NCBI GenBank assembly: GCA_015665455.1
Contig: JADFAD010000001.1
Location: 62,001-126,000 of the forward strand
DNA length: 64,000 nucleotides
Reading direction: 5' to 3'
Source of the DNA: Oceanospirillaceae bacterium
GTDB lineage: Bacteria > Pseudomonadota > Gammaproteobacteria > Pseudomonadales > Litoribrevibacteraceae
Part shown: positions 55,402-64,000 of the stretch, one piece after another
How the letters are laid out: every line of letters starts with the position of its first letter
Numbering within the stretch: position 1 is the stretch's first letter
The notes under the pieces: model-generated
Told to the model about the DNA's origin: nothing
The model's database searches: none
The model's input: only the letters and a program-made list of their open reading frames with translations
Made by a program: the position numbers and the translations under genes

Positions 55402-58344
55402 TTACAGATCAATGCTTTCATTCATCAAGCTATCCAACGGCATAGGCTTGGCAATACCGTAACCTTGGCTAAACTCAACACCGATATCACTGATGATGTT
55501 CAGGATTGTATCGTTTTCTACGAACTCGGCAACCGTTGTCATTCCGAGTGCTTTGGCTACTTCATTCATTGATTTAACCATGGTTTTGTCTACGTGGCTG
55601 TTCGAGATGTCTCGAATGAAGCATCCATCAATTTTGAGAACATTAAAAGGCAAGTTCTTTAAATAACCATAAGAAGCGAACCCTGAACCGAAGTCATCTA
55701 ATGCTAAGTTAAAGCCTTCGTCTCTCAACCTTCTTAATAGTGGTAAGGTTTTGTCCATGTTTATGATGGCACTGCTTTCTGTGACTTCAAAACAGATTTT
55801 ATTCGGGGGGATGTTATTTTCGTAGAAACAATTGGTAATGAAAGAAATTGTTGATGCGTCATTTAGAGACGCAGCACTTAAATTGATTGATGCTCTGTTG
55901 AGTTCTTCCATGTGTTCTGGGTTTTGAGCAAGCCATAGGCAATAGTGTTCAACGACCCAACGGTCAATTGCAGGCATTAAGTTATAACGTTCTGCGGCTG
56001 GTAGGAATAACCCAGGTGGAATAATTTCATTTGCCTGGTTTGTCATTCTTACCAATATTTCATAGTACCCGGAGTAGCTGGCAGTTTTGGTTGGAACGAT
56101 CAATTGTTGGTGCAGAACAAAATTGTCATTCTCTAATGCATGGTTAATTTCGGAGACTCTGTGCATTTCCGATTTTAATGCTTGCGCTTCACCTCGATTG
56201 TGATCGTAGATATGAATGCTATTTCTGCCCTGATCTTTTGCTGCAAAACAAGCGGTATCAGCAAGACTGTGAACGTATTCAACGGAGCCACAGTCGTCAT
56301 TGATAGTGATGATACCGATGCTTGCCCCTAATGAGAAAATGAGCTCTCCCCAGGCAAACTGAAAGTCACTAATGGTTTGCCGGATGTTTTCGGCAAACTG
56401 ATAACTGGCTTGCTCATCGTAGCCGGACAATATAATGGCAAATTCATCGCCTCCAAGGCGAGTAAGGCAGGAACCCAGGGGTATTAAGTCGCTCATTGCG
56501 GCTGTTAAGTCTTGCAGCAACTTATCACCGGCTGTGTGACCACAAGTGTCATTGACTACTTTGAATTGGTCCAAGTCGATGTAAATAACAGATGAGTCTA
56601 CCTGTTTGTTTTGGTAGTTTTTGATCGCGTCAGCAAGCGAACTCAAGAACTTTCTGCGATTATATAGCCCTGTAAGAGGGTCATGATCGGCTAAGTACTC
56701 GAGCTTTAATTGGCTTTCTTTACTGTTTGTGATGTCGAGGAGGGCACCAGAGAATACTTCAGATCCATTGGCATTGAATCGATCCGTTCTTAGATATACG
56801 GCAGCCCAAAAGGTTGTTCCATCCGTTCGTCGGCCTTTGATTTCATAGCTTCGAACTTCACCTTCGTCACGAATTTGCTTCATGATATTTTTAAGGTCAT
56901 GCCCTGAGAATAATTGGTCAGATTTAACCGACGTTCTTAACTCGTCTATATCTTTGTAGCCTAGCATTTTACACAGCGCTGGGTTCGCTTCCAGTAATTC
57001 ACCTTTAGTAGTAATAGTAAAGATGCCTTCAAGTGAATTCTGAAAGAGATTATAGAATTTTTCCATTAGCTTTAATGAAGTTGACTGCGCTCGTTCTTGT
57101 TCTTGTTTAGCGCTATTAATTCTATTTGCGAGCGAGAACGAAAGTAAAAATAACCCAGTTAAAGAGGTGTAAACTAATAAATATTCAGTTGAATCATTTC
57201 TAGGGATCAGGTTTAGACGGTTTAAGATCATTATTCCTCCCCCAAATAAAAATAGTCCCCATGAAATAGTAAAGAGTCTGACTCCCGGGACTTTTTTAAC
57301 CCAGAGATGAATACTTAAGATATTAATTAAGACAATTGCAATGGATGTGATCGCAAAGGCAGCCCCAATTCGAGTTGAATGATCAAGAACGAAGGCGGAA
57401 AAGATAATCCAAGCCCCTAATGCTGTGATTGTGCTGCATATGTAATAGTAAGGTTTGAGTGTGTATTTTAAACGAAGAGCGACGATGGGGAGCATCGCAC
57501 CTGACATCGTCATGATTCCTAGGCAGACCGTCATCCATTTCTCATTCCAGGTTTTGAGGTCCAGTCCAAGATATTGGATGGAGATACCTGATGAAATTGA
57601 TACCAATGCGGATGTGCTTACTGCTAAAACTGCGAATAAAAGATACGTTTTTTCATTAACGGATAAGTAAAGGAATATGTTGTAGATGCCTAATGCCGTT
57701 AAAATTCCTATGAATGCAAAAAGTAGCGATTGACTCATCAATCGGCTTTCATAGAAAGCAACCTCATCCCATAAGGTGATGGGTGCTTGGATAAAGCCAT
57801 CGTTTTGAAGTCTTAGGTAAATGGTGATGTCTTGGCTCGGACCTAAATGAATTGGGAATGCAAACGCAGCATCTCCAATAGGACGAGTTGAATAAGGGTA
57901 GATACTGCCCGTTCTATAATGGTCGGAATAGTCTAAGCTTTTTCCGTAGCTATAAAATACCTCAACATAATCAAGTAATGCGTAATCCAAATGAAGGATT
58001 TTTTTGGTTCGTTGGTGTTCCTGATTGGATATTTTAAGTCGTAGCCAAATGTCGCCAGATACAAGCGAAAAGCTAGGTACGCTTTGATTGCTGTGCTGCC
58101 AAACTTCTTCTGGCAGAGTGATTATGTCGTTAATGTCTTTTTGTTGCTGAGGGGATAAATAGTAACTCGTGAACTTACCAATGCTCTCGCCTGAGTTTGA
58201 TTGATCAAGCACGAATTCGCTTGTTTCTGTATTAGACCAACTTGGAGAATAGATACTAAGAAGTATTATTGAAATTAGTATGTTAAGTAGTAGGGTCTGA
58301 GGCGTGATTCTTTTGACTGATGAAAACGTTGAGTATGGGTACAT
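55402..58344 (-). CDS. 7TM-DISM sensor with PAS, GGDEF and EAL domains
   Basis: The protein carries both cyclic-di-GMP synthase-type and phosphodiesterase-type domains. Order: signal anchor, extracellular DISMED2-like region (about 40-195), seven membrane helices (about 200-405), PAS (about 430-550), GGDEF (about 555-720) and EAL (about 735-980). GGDEF is intact in TRLGGDEFAII, but no RxxD inhibitory site precedes it (the sequence is LGSC). EAL appears as EILVRM with EVTES, DDFGSGFASY and KIDGCFI, so the phosphodiesterase residues look complete. ATG 58344 is preferred; the frame extends seven codons to a TTG. Net activity cannot be told. Confidence 0.92.
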   Translation of the reverse strand: MYPYSTFSSVKRITPQTLLLNILISIILLSIYSPSWSNTETSEFVLDQSNSGESIGKFTSYYLSPQQQKDINDIITLPEEVWQHSNQSVPSFSLVSGDIWLRLKISNQEHQRTKKILHLDYALLDYVEVFYSYGKSLDYSDHYRTGSIYPYSTRPIGDAAFAFPIHLGPSQDITIYLRLQNDGFIQAPITLWDEVAFYESRLMSQSLLFAFIGILTALGIYNIFLYLSVNEKTYLLFAVLAVSTSALVSISSGISIQYLGLDLKTWNEKWMTVCLGIMTMSGAMLPIVALRLKYTLKPYYYICSTITALGAWIIFSAFVLDHSTRIGAAFAITSIAIVLINILSIHLWVKKVPGVRLFTISWGLFLFGGGIMILNRLNLIPRNDSTEYLLVYTSLTGLFLLSFSLANRINSAKQEQERAQSTSLKLMEKFYNLFQNSLEGIFTITTKGELLEANPALCKMLGYKDIDELRTSVKSDQLFSGHDLKNIMKQIRDEGEVRSYEIKGRRTDGTTFWAAVYLRTDRFNANGSEVFSGALLDITNSKESQLKLEYLADHDPLTGLYNRRKFLSSLADAIKNYQNKQVDSSVIYIDLDQFKVVNDTCGHTAGDKLLQDLTAAMSDLIPLGSCLTRLGGDEFAIILSGYDEQASYQFAENIRQTISDFQFAWGELIFSLGASIGIITINDDCGSVEYVHSLADTACFAAKDQGRNSIHIYDHNRGEAQALKSEMHRVSEINHALENDNFVLHQQLIVPTKTASYSGYYEILVRMTNQANEIIPPGLFLPAAERYNLMPAIDRWVVEHYCLWLAQNPEHMEELNRASINLSAASLNDASTISFITNCFYENNIPPNKICFEVTESSAIINMDKTLPLLRRLRDEGFNLALDDFGSGFASYGYLKNLPFNVLKIDGCFIRDISNSHVDKTMVKSMNEVAKALGMTTVAEFVENDTILNIISDIGVEFSQGYGIAKPMPLDSLMNESIDL

Positions 58345-58489
58345 TTGGCCAATTAATAAATACAAGAAAATAGTAAATTGAATATGGACTATAAATCTAG
58401 TTATCCAGTGCTAGACTGAGGTTAACCCATAACTAACATTCAGGGTAGTCTTAAAACGACGGATGTGCATGTTTTAAATAGGATTTTTT

Positions 58490-60580
58490 GTGATAATTAA
58501 ATCAATTTTTCCTTATCGAGTAATTTGTTTCTCAATTGTTACTTTCTTTGCAATGGTTGCTTACCAGTATCAGCCCGCTCTATTAGAGCGAGTGGCTGGT
58601 GGTTTCGATGATATTAAAACCGTTACTCGCCATTCCCTTGGTATGTCACCTCAACCTGATCCGAATTTAGTCGTTGTTACTATTGACGAACCGAGCATTA
58701 ATGAATTTGGTCGTTGGCCGTGGGATCGTAAGAAAATGGCTCAGCTCTTTCAATCATTATCGGCTGCATCGGTTGTGGTGTTGGATATTGTATTTTCAGA
58801 GCCTTCAAATGCGGAGTCTGATCAAGTCTTGATTGATCAGATCGAAAACAATGAAAATATTGTATTGGGTTATTTCTTAAGAAACGAAGCCACAGAGCAT
58901 AACGATGAGGCGTCTTTAGACTTTTTGGAAGAGTGTTCTTACTTTGACTATGAGCTAAGATCCCCTCAAGTGAAAATCAGAGAGTTTCCTTTCTCTGAAT
59001 TAAATATCCCTGGGGTCGCAGATGCTGCGCTGACCTGCGGGTTTTTTACGACAGAACCGGACGCTGATGGTCTCTTTCGTCATTACTCCATTGCTTATAT
59101 TCATGAAGGATTCCTATTGCCACCCATTGGGATTCAAGCGGTAAGGCAGCATTTAAATAAAGAAGCTAAGTTGGTGCTAGGGGAAGAAGGCATTGAGCAC
59201 TTTTCTCTTGGTGAGAGTTCTCTGAAAAACCAGAACTTCTTGAGAATCAACTTTACCGATCATGTGAACTCTTGGTCAGCAAAAGATGTTCTTGAGGGGA
59301 ATATTTCACCGAATGAGATAAAAAATAAGATTGTCATTATTGGGGTGACGGAAGTCGGGGTCTTTGATATGAGGCCAACACCGATTGATGCCGTGACTCC
59401 TGGTGTGTTTCTTCACTATATGGCCGCCAGTAATTTATTAACGGGGAGTTTATTAGAGGAGTGGACCACATTTGATCAACTAGGCATTGTGCTTGGCTTG
59501 TTGTTAATTCTTTTTTTAAGTTGGATAAAGAATCCGAATTATCGTATTCCAATTTATTTCTTTGTCATCATTTCTATTGTTTTGATTTCTACTGCGTTGT
59601 TCTTTTTTGCAAATGTGTGGGTTCGGGAGTTTTATATCGTCACGCCGATGGTCATCTTAGCTGTGTCATACGAACTGATTTCAGCGGTGAAAGCTGATCG
59701 ACAGAATAAACAAATCAAAGATGCTTTCTCGTCATATGTATCATCAGAGCTTGTCGGTGAGATACTAAAAGACCCTGAAAACCTTCAGCTGGGCGGTGAT
59801 GAGAAAGAGATCACGGTTTTATTTTCTGATTTAAGAAACTTTACGTCGATGTCTGAGAAGTTAACCCCAATTGATTTAGTCTCTTTACTGAATCAAATCT
59901 TTGATCCCATGACTGAAGCTATTTTGGAAGAAAAGGGGATGCTGGATAAGTACATCGGTGATGCCATTATGGCGATTTTTAATGCGCCGATCAGTGTTGA
60001 TGCCCATGCGGATAGGGCTGTTCATGCAGCATTAGCTATGGTTGAAATTAAAGATCGAAAAAACATTTCCTTAAAAGAGCAGGGATTACCAACTATCGAG
60101 ATCGGCATCGGTGTAAATACAGGCCCTGCCGTTGTGGGCAATATGGGGTCTAAATTACGTTTTAGTTATACGGCCATTGGAGATGCCGTTAACTTATCTT
60201 CACGGTTAGAAGGGATGAACAAGCCTTACGGGACGAGAATTTTAATAAGTGAAAATACTCGAAAGGTTTTAAATTATCCTTATCAGGGGTTCATACTTAG
60301 AATGATTGACCGTATACGAGTGGCGGGAAAGGATGAACCTGTCACCATTTATGAGGTTATGGTTGAAACTGAGCAGAATGAAGCGTTAGCGGTTAAGTTT
60401 GATGTCGCATTGAATGCTTACTTTGAAAGTCGCTTTCATGAAGCACATGAAGCTTTTTTAAGTGTAGCGAATGAGTATCAAGATAAAGCGTCGGAGTATT
60501 TTGTTCGGCGATGCGAGTTGTGTTTGGATAATCCGCCACCCAAAGACTGGGGTGGCGTTACAAGCTTCAAGAAAGGGTAA
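58490..60580 (+). CDS. CHASE2-domain adenylate cyclase (class III)
   Basis: The enzyme makes cyclic nucleotide from NTP. The 696 residues start with a membrane helix (about 10-30), an extracytoplasmic CHASE2 domain (about 45-300: VVTIDEPSINEFGRWPWDR, NKIVIIGVTEVGVFDMRPTP), then three further membrane helices (about 325-400). A class III cyclase domain follows: EITVLFSDLRNFTSMSEKL with a metal Asp, then LDKYIGDAIMAIFNAP with the Lys and second Asp, and FSYTAIGDAVNLSSRLEGM. The Lys plus Thr-Ala-Ile-Gly-Asp pattern favours ATP as substrate. Starts at GTG with AGGA upstream. Ends flush against the convergent FecR gene. Confidence 0.92.
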   Translation: MIIKSIFPYRVICFSIVTFFAMVAYQYQPALLERVAGGFDDIKTVTRHSLGMSPQPDPNLVVVTIDEPSINEFGRWPWDRKKMAQLFQSLSAASVVVLDIVFSEPSNAESDQVLIDQIENNENIVLGYFLRNEATEHNDEASLDFLEECSYFDYELRSPQVKIREFPFSELNIPGVADAALTCGFFTTEPDADGLFRHYSIAYIHEGFLLPPIGIQAVRQHLNKEAKLVLGEEGIEHFSLGESSLKNQNFLRINFTDHVNSWSAKDVLEGNISPNEIKNKIVIIGVTEVGVFDMRPTPIDAVTPGVFLHYMAASNLLTGSLLEEWTTFDQLGIVLGLLLILFLSWIKNPNYRIPIYFFVIISIVLISTALFFFANVWVREFYIVTPMVILAVSYELISAVKADRQNKQIKDAFSSYVSSELVGEILKDPENLQLGGDEKEITVLFSDLRNFTSMSEKLTPIDLVSLLNQIFDPMTEAILEEKGMLDKYIGDAIMAIFNAPISVDAHADRAVHAALAMVEIKDRKNISLKEQGLPTIEIGIGVNTGPAVVGNMGSKLRFSYTAIGDAVNLSSRLEGMNKPYGTRILISENTRKVLNYPYQGFILRMIDRIRVAGKDEPVTIYEVMVETEQNEALAVKFDVALNAYFESRFHEAHEAFLSVANEYQDKASEYFVRRCELCLDNPPPKDWGGVTSFKKG

Positions 60581-61444
60581 TTATGGTGTTGAGTTGAGTT
60601 GTTTTCTTGTCTGTTCTGCTTGAGCTTCCAAGGCTTCGAATAGGTCGTTGTAGTGATTGGGCATTGGATAGGAGGTTAATTCATCACCTGATATAGACAC
60701 GGCGGTTCCAGCTTTCATTTCAAATGATTCGAGATACTCAACGAATTCTCGTTTCATCTGTTCCATGCCCTGACGCATTTTAACCTTCTCTTCTTCAAAC
60801 TCGTCCATCATTTGTTTGCTGTAATCATTAAAGTTATCAGAAGTAACAGCTTTATAATGTTTAAAAGAGCCTTCTACAGGAGTTACTTCGACAAGCCCTT
60901 CGTTCAAATATACATCAACGTTGTCATTTTCATCTTTGATGAGGAATTGGGTCCCCTTAACGCCAATAACAGCTGTTTTTGTGGCAATTTTAAGGCCTTT
61001 CGATTGCCCTCGTTTTCTTATATCGAATAGAACAGTGCCTTCTTCTAAACTGAGTGATTGTAGGCCTTTCAGATGAAGGGATGACTTTTCTTGGAGAATG
61101 ACCGTTGAACCATCGATTAACTGAATGACTGCATTGGAATTACGCTTTGTTCTTAGTACATCCAAGGCTTTAAGGTTATCGCCTGCTTTGGCTGCATTAC
61201 CTCTGGCTTCCCCTTGTTTATTTAAGACCGCTTTACCTGAGATGGTTCTAATCTCGCCTACGACCAGGTTTTCAGCAATCACTAAGTTAGAGGGTGGGGT
61301 TGTGCTGGAACCGAATTGCTTTTGTGGCGAGTCAGTTCTAGTTTCTTTTGCTGGCTCATTGAGTACATTGGGTACATTAGAGCTAGCGTAAGTAAACAGT
61401 GGTAAAGATGAAAGAAATACCACAGCCAGTAGTGTTTTGAACAT
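60581..61444 (-). CDS. Secreted FecR-domain protein
   Basis: The 287-residue protein has a signal peptide (to about residue 20). A FecR-like domain follows at about 65-190: GKAVLNKQGEARGNAAKAGDNL, ALDVLRTKRNSNAVIQLIDGSTVILQEKSSLHL and LKIATKTAVIGVKGTQF. After it come a coiled-coil stretch and a C-terminal acidic region. FecR domains here are not the iron-signalling anti-sigma type but a periplasmic scaffold form. Genes for such proteins commonly sit beside CHASE2 cyclases. The stop codon directly abuts the cyclase stop on the other strand. Function is inferred from context. Confidence 0.82.
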   Translation of the reverse strand: MFKTLLAVVFLSSLPLFTYASSNVPNVLNEPAKETRTDSPQKQFGSSTTPPSNLVIAENLVVGEIRTISGKAVLNKQGEARGNAAKAGDNLKALDVLRTKRNSNAVIQLIDGSTVILQEKSSLHLKGLQSLSLEEGTVLFDIRKRGQSKGLKIATKTAVIGVKGTQFLIKDENDNVDVYLNEGLVEVTPVEGSFKHYKAVTSDNFNDYSKQMMDEFEEEKVKMRQGMEQMKREFVEYLESFEMKAGTAVSISGDELTSYPMPNHYNDLFEALEAQAEQTRKQLNSTP

Positions 61445-61484
61445 AAGACGTCATCCTGACAAAGGAAAGGTTACGTTTATAACT

Positions 61485-62417
61485 TTAGACCAGTCCAAAC
61501 CAGTGTCTAACCATATGATCGACTAAAATTGCGATGAAAAGGCTGAATAGGTAAACGATGGAGTATTTGAAGAGCTTGCGAGCCAAAGCATCAGAGCCCA
61601 CTTTAAAGAGCTGCCAAGCGTGATATATAAATTTTATATTGAGATAGCTGACTGCAACAAGGTACACCCAAGAGGAAAACTGAGTGATCCATGGCAATGC
61701 GGTTACTAAGATCAGTAACACAGAATAAAGAAGTATATGAAGCTGAGTAAATTTTTGACCGTGGGTAACTGGCAACATAGGCACTTCTGCTTTTTTATAA
61801 TCATTCACTCGATACAGGGCCAATGCCCAAAAATGCGGGGGCGTCCAAGCAAAGATAATTAATACGAGTAATAGTGCGTTGGCGTCTATGGTTGGGGTGA
61901 TTGCTGTCCAGCCAAGCAAAGGCGGTAGGGCTCCAGCCAAGCCTCCAATTGTAATGTTCTGTGGGGTGATAGGTTTCAATATTAGGGTATAAATAATTGC
62001 GTAGCCTACGGTTGCGAATAAGGTGAGTACTAAGCATAAGTAATTGACTTGGGTAAGTAAGGTCGTACCTATGGCAAGTAAGACTGCGGCGAAGCTTAAT
62101 GCTTTATAAACGGGCATATTTCCAGCGGCTACCGGTCTTCTTCTTGTTCGAGCCATTTTTTGATCGCGCCAGCGATCAACGACATGATTGATGACTGCTG
62201 ATGATGACGCGCAAAAAGCAATCCCTACGGTTGCCATTATCATGTGGCTGATTTGAGTGGCCGTTGGGAGTGCATTCAGTGCTAATATCATGCCCACTGT
62301 TGAGGTGATAAGCATGAGAAGAACGACTTTGGGTTTACACAGTTCTAAGTAATCAAACCACGTGGCGTTAAATTTTTTTTCAATGGGTTGTGGATTAATT
62401 GTGGTAGACAAGGCCAT
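61485..62417 (-). CDS. cyoE: Protohaem IX farnesyltransferase (haem o synthase)
   Basis: The enzyme adds a farnesyl group to haem b to make haem o for terminal oxidases (CyoE/CtaB). The 310-residue integral protein has about nine membrane helices. The prenyl-diphosphate motif is NHVVDRWRDQKMARTRRRPVAAG at about 80-100, with the Asp residues and the RTRRRP arm. WTPPHFWALALYR is another family landmark. ATG 62417 has AAGGAG 7 bases upstream and is preferred over the TTG two codons earlier. Its start overlaps the ctaA end by 23 bases, so the two are coupled. Confidence 0.96.
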   Translation of the reverse strand: MALSTTINPQPIEKKFNATWFDYLELCKPKVVLLMLITSTVGMILALNALPTATQISHMIMATVGIAFCASSSAVINHVVDRWRDQKMARTRRRPVAAGNMPVYKALSFAAVLLAIGTTLLTQVNYLCLVLTLFATVGYAIIYTLILKPITPQNITIGGLAGALPPLLGWTAITPTIDANALLLVLIIFAWTPPHFWALALYRVNDYKKAEVPMLPVTHGQKFTQLHILLYSVLLILVTALPWITQFSSWVYLVAVSYLNIKFIYHAWQLFKVGSDALARKLFKYSIVYLFSLFIAILVDHMVRHWFGLV

Positions 62418-63447
62418 GCTCAATCTCCTTTGTAGTCACAGTATGAACAAGGTTGTGTGTTGTGATAAATACTAAAAGCGCTAATAAAGAAGCGGCTATT
62501 AAATTGTGGGCTAATGCGATAGACAGAGGCAGTAGCCAAATTGCAGACAAAATTCCGAGGGTGATTTGAAGCGTAAGAGTCAGCGTCATAGCGATAGAAA
62601 ATTTCTTATTGAGGCGGGATTCCGTTTTAAATAGTTTAAATACAAATAGAAGCAAAATGAGTGTCGTAAGCAAGGCGCCGATCCTGTGTAGGTATTGGAT
62701 GGACACTCGGGTTTGCGCATCCGTACGGCCATGTAAAAAAGATAAATTATCGTACTTCGGTATGCTTAATGCTTTGGAAGGGGATATGTCTGGTAGCCAC
62801 TGATTTTGACACGTTGGGAAATCAGGGCAGGCTAACCCCGCATAGTTACTGCTTGTCCATGCACCGAGAGTAATTTGTGAGACTAGTACTATCAGCGCTA
62901 AAGCGCCAATATACGAGGGGAATGGTTTCTTTGCTGGCATTGGGTTTGTTAATGAGCCCGCAGTTTGTGTAGTTTTGCTTTCAGAGCCAATTAAACTTTT
63001 TAAAATGATTAACAACGAGAGGGTAGTGAACCCTCCTAACAAATGAAGGGTTACAATTGGAGGCCAAAGTTTTAAAGTTACTGTCCACATACCGAATAGC
63101 GCTTGCCCAACCACAATAAAACACAGTGCAATACATGTTCTCTTAATCGCTGCTGAATGTTTATTTCGAACAGCGATGATAGTCATGCTTAGGATTATGA
63201 TACCAAGTGCTCCGGCAGCATAACGGTGAATCATTTCCATCCAGGCTTGGTGACTAATGATTGGGGTGTCAGGGAAAAGTGCTTTAGCTGTTTTGATTTC
63301 AGTCACATCGCCGGGCGGTGTTAATAACCCATAACACCCAGGCCAATCCGGGCAGCCCAGGCCTGCATCAAGAAGACGCGTTAAAGCCCCTAGACCAATG
63401 ACGAAAAATACAAATACCAAACCAATGTTAGTGAGTGATTTGAGCAT
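62395..63447 (-). CDS. ctaA: Haem A synthase CtaA (COX15 type)
   Basis: CtaA oxidises haem o to haem a for cytochrome c oxidase. The 350-residue protein has eight membrane helices with haem-ligand histidines. They include the HQAWMEMIHRYAAG segment and VTLHLLGGFTTLS in the first half, and RVSIQYLHRIGALL and ALAHNLIAASLLAL in the second. Cysteines in GLGCPDWPGCYG and GLACPDFPTC match the redox pair of COX15-type proteins. It lies between the small membrane protein gene upstream and cyoE, in oxidase-assembly order. Confidence 0.95.
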   Translation of the reverse strand: MLKSLTNIGLVFVFFVIGLGALTRLLDAGLGCPDWPGCYGLLTPPGDVTEIKTAKALFPDTPIISHQAWMEMIHRYAAGALGIIILSMTIIAVRNKHSAAIKRTCIALCFIVVGQALFGMWTVTLKLWPPIVTLHLLGGFTTLSLLIILKSLIGSESKTTQTAGSLTNPMPAKKPFPSYIGALALIVLVSQITLGAWTSSNYAGLACPDFPTCQNQWLPDISPSKALSIPKYDNLSFLHGRTDAQTRVSIQYLHRIGALLTTLILLLFVFKLFKTESRLNKKFSIAMTLTLTLQITLGILSAIWLLPLSIALAHNLIAASLLALLVFITTHNLVHTVTTKEIEHGLVYHN

Positions 63448-63451
63448 ATTT

Positions 63452-63994
63452 TTAACCTAATTTACTGTATTTAAGTAACCGTTTCATATCTTGATAAATA
63501 TCTTTTTGTGAGGCTTGGTCTGAATACACCATGATTAAGTTATTAAGAGGGTCAATGATTCCTGTATTGGCTTTAATGTCTTTGGGAAGTTTCAGTGTTA
63601 ATTCTTTAGAAATGCAAAGCGCACTTCTATGAACTCTATGAGCTTCGCGACCGAGCGCTTGAATGACTTGGTCAAGTTTGAGGAACGCTTTCTCTCCATT
63701 TATGGGGGTTACGCAAATAGCATCATTAGCTTCCGAGTGAGAGTCTGAAGAGGTGATCGTGACTAAACGCCAGCGGTTGTTGGGTTGATCGTCTGACTGC
63801 GTGTTTAACGGTTGAGGAGGATCTAATAATGAAATGGCAGGCGAGAGCAGTGTTCCGTTGTGTTTGGAGTTCGGGCTGTAATCGAAATCTCCAAAAAATA
63901 GCACCACTGCTGAAACCAATGGTAAGAGGCCACAAAGAGAAATTAAGACCAGTGGCATCCATTGTTTAAATCTTGATTTAACGTGTTCACTCAT
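63452..63994 (-). CDS. Membrane-anchored protein of the cytochrome oxidase assembly cluster
   Basis: The 180-residue protein has one N-terminal membrane helix (WMPLVLISLCGLLPLVSAVVLFFGD, about 12-36) and a periplasmic domain with strands and helices (RWRLVTITSSD, FLKLDQVIQALG, then LKLPKDIKANTGIIDPLNNLIMVY). The fold could be thioredoxin-like but no CxxC is present. I recall an uncharacterised gene in the same place ahead of ctaA in Pseudomonas. It lies 4 bases before ctaA, so it is co-transcribed. It probably supports oxidase assembly; the molecular role is unknown. Confidence 0.78.
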   Translation of the reverse strand: MSEHVKSRFKQWMPLVLISLCGLLPLVSAVVLFFGDFDYSPNSKHNGTLLSPAISLLDPPQPLNTQSDDQPNNRWRLVTITSSDSHSEANDAICVTPINGEKAFLKLDQVIQALGREAHRVHRSALCISKELTLKLPKDIKANTGIIDPLNNLIMVYSDQASQKDIYQDMKRLLKYSKLG

Positions 63995-64000
63995 ACGCTA

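Overview
The window looks like a chromosomal segment of an AT-leaning, probably marine gammaproteobacterium on the Pseudomonas/Oceanospirillales side of the class. This is inferred from gene content and order. fadB-fadA is followed closely by topA and two small proteins of a kind I know from Pseudomonas genomes, an MksF-MksE-MksB condensin is present, and a cytochrome-oxidase assembly cluster (membrane protein-ctaA-ctaB) matches the Pseudomonas arrangement. I see no rRNA, tRNA, insertion sequence, prophage or CRISPR array; nearly all genes are core or housekeeping.

Layout. 1-6.6 kb: a truncated short-chain dehydrogenase, a CBS-domain protein, a disordered-tail protein, trmH, two tandem secreted START-domain proteins, a GDPD/Nudix pair and two poorly known genes. 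6.9-8.7 kb: purE-purK. 8.7-14.6 kb: two diguanylate cyclases around a membrane fatty-acid desaturase, truC and a metallo-beta-lactamase-fold protein with a broken metal motif. 14.7-19.5 kb: mksF-mksE-mksB on the minus strand. 20.1-32.4 kb: fadBA, topA, yaaA, prc, three small conserved genes and the tRNA-hydroxylation gene trhP. 32.5-36.8 kb: an RND efflux pump with its adaptor. 37-42 kb: dinB under a clear LexA box, an rRNA methyltransferase, rsuA and a CHASE4-GAF-GGDEF protein. 42-50 kb: tcdA, a flavin reductase-like protein, a hemerythrin-like protein, a TonB receptor, a sodium:alanine symporter and RNase II. 50-55 kb: a zinc-ribbon protein, two methyltransferases, a DUF2156 acyltransferase-like protein, VOC and DksA-like proteins, a DUF4404 protein and a cytochrome c. 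55-61 kb: a 7TM-PAS-GGDEF-EAL protein, a CHASE2 adenylate cyclase and a FecR-domain protein. 61.5-64 kb: haem o and haem a synthesis genes.

How the genes work together. Themes are tRNA/rRNA modification (trmH, truC, trhP, tcdA, rsuA, an RsmC/RlmG-like enzyme), fatty acid use and modification (fadBA, desaturase), chromosome maintenance (MksBEF, topA, dinB), and dense second-messenger signalling (four GGDEF proteins and one class III cyclase in 64 kb).

The less explained items are a possible structured RNA near 44.34-44.44 kb, a methyltransferase plus DUF2156 pair at 51.6-53.3 kb that may modify a lipid, the convergent cyclase/FecR pair, and several perfect inverted repeats in intergenic DNA. 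I did not find a system I could call wholly new with confidence.
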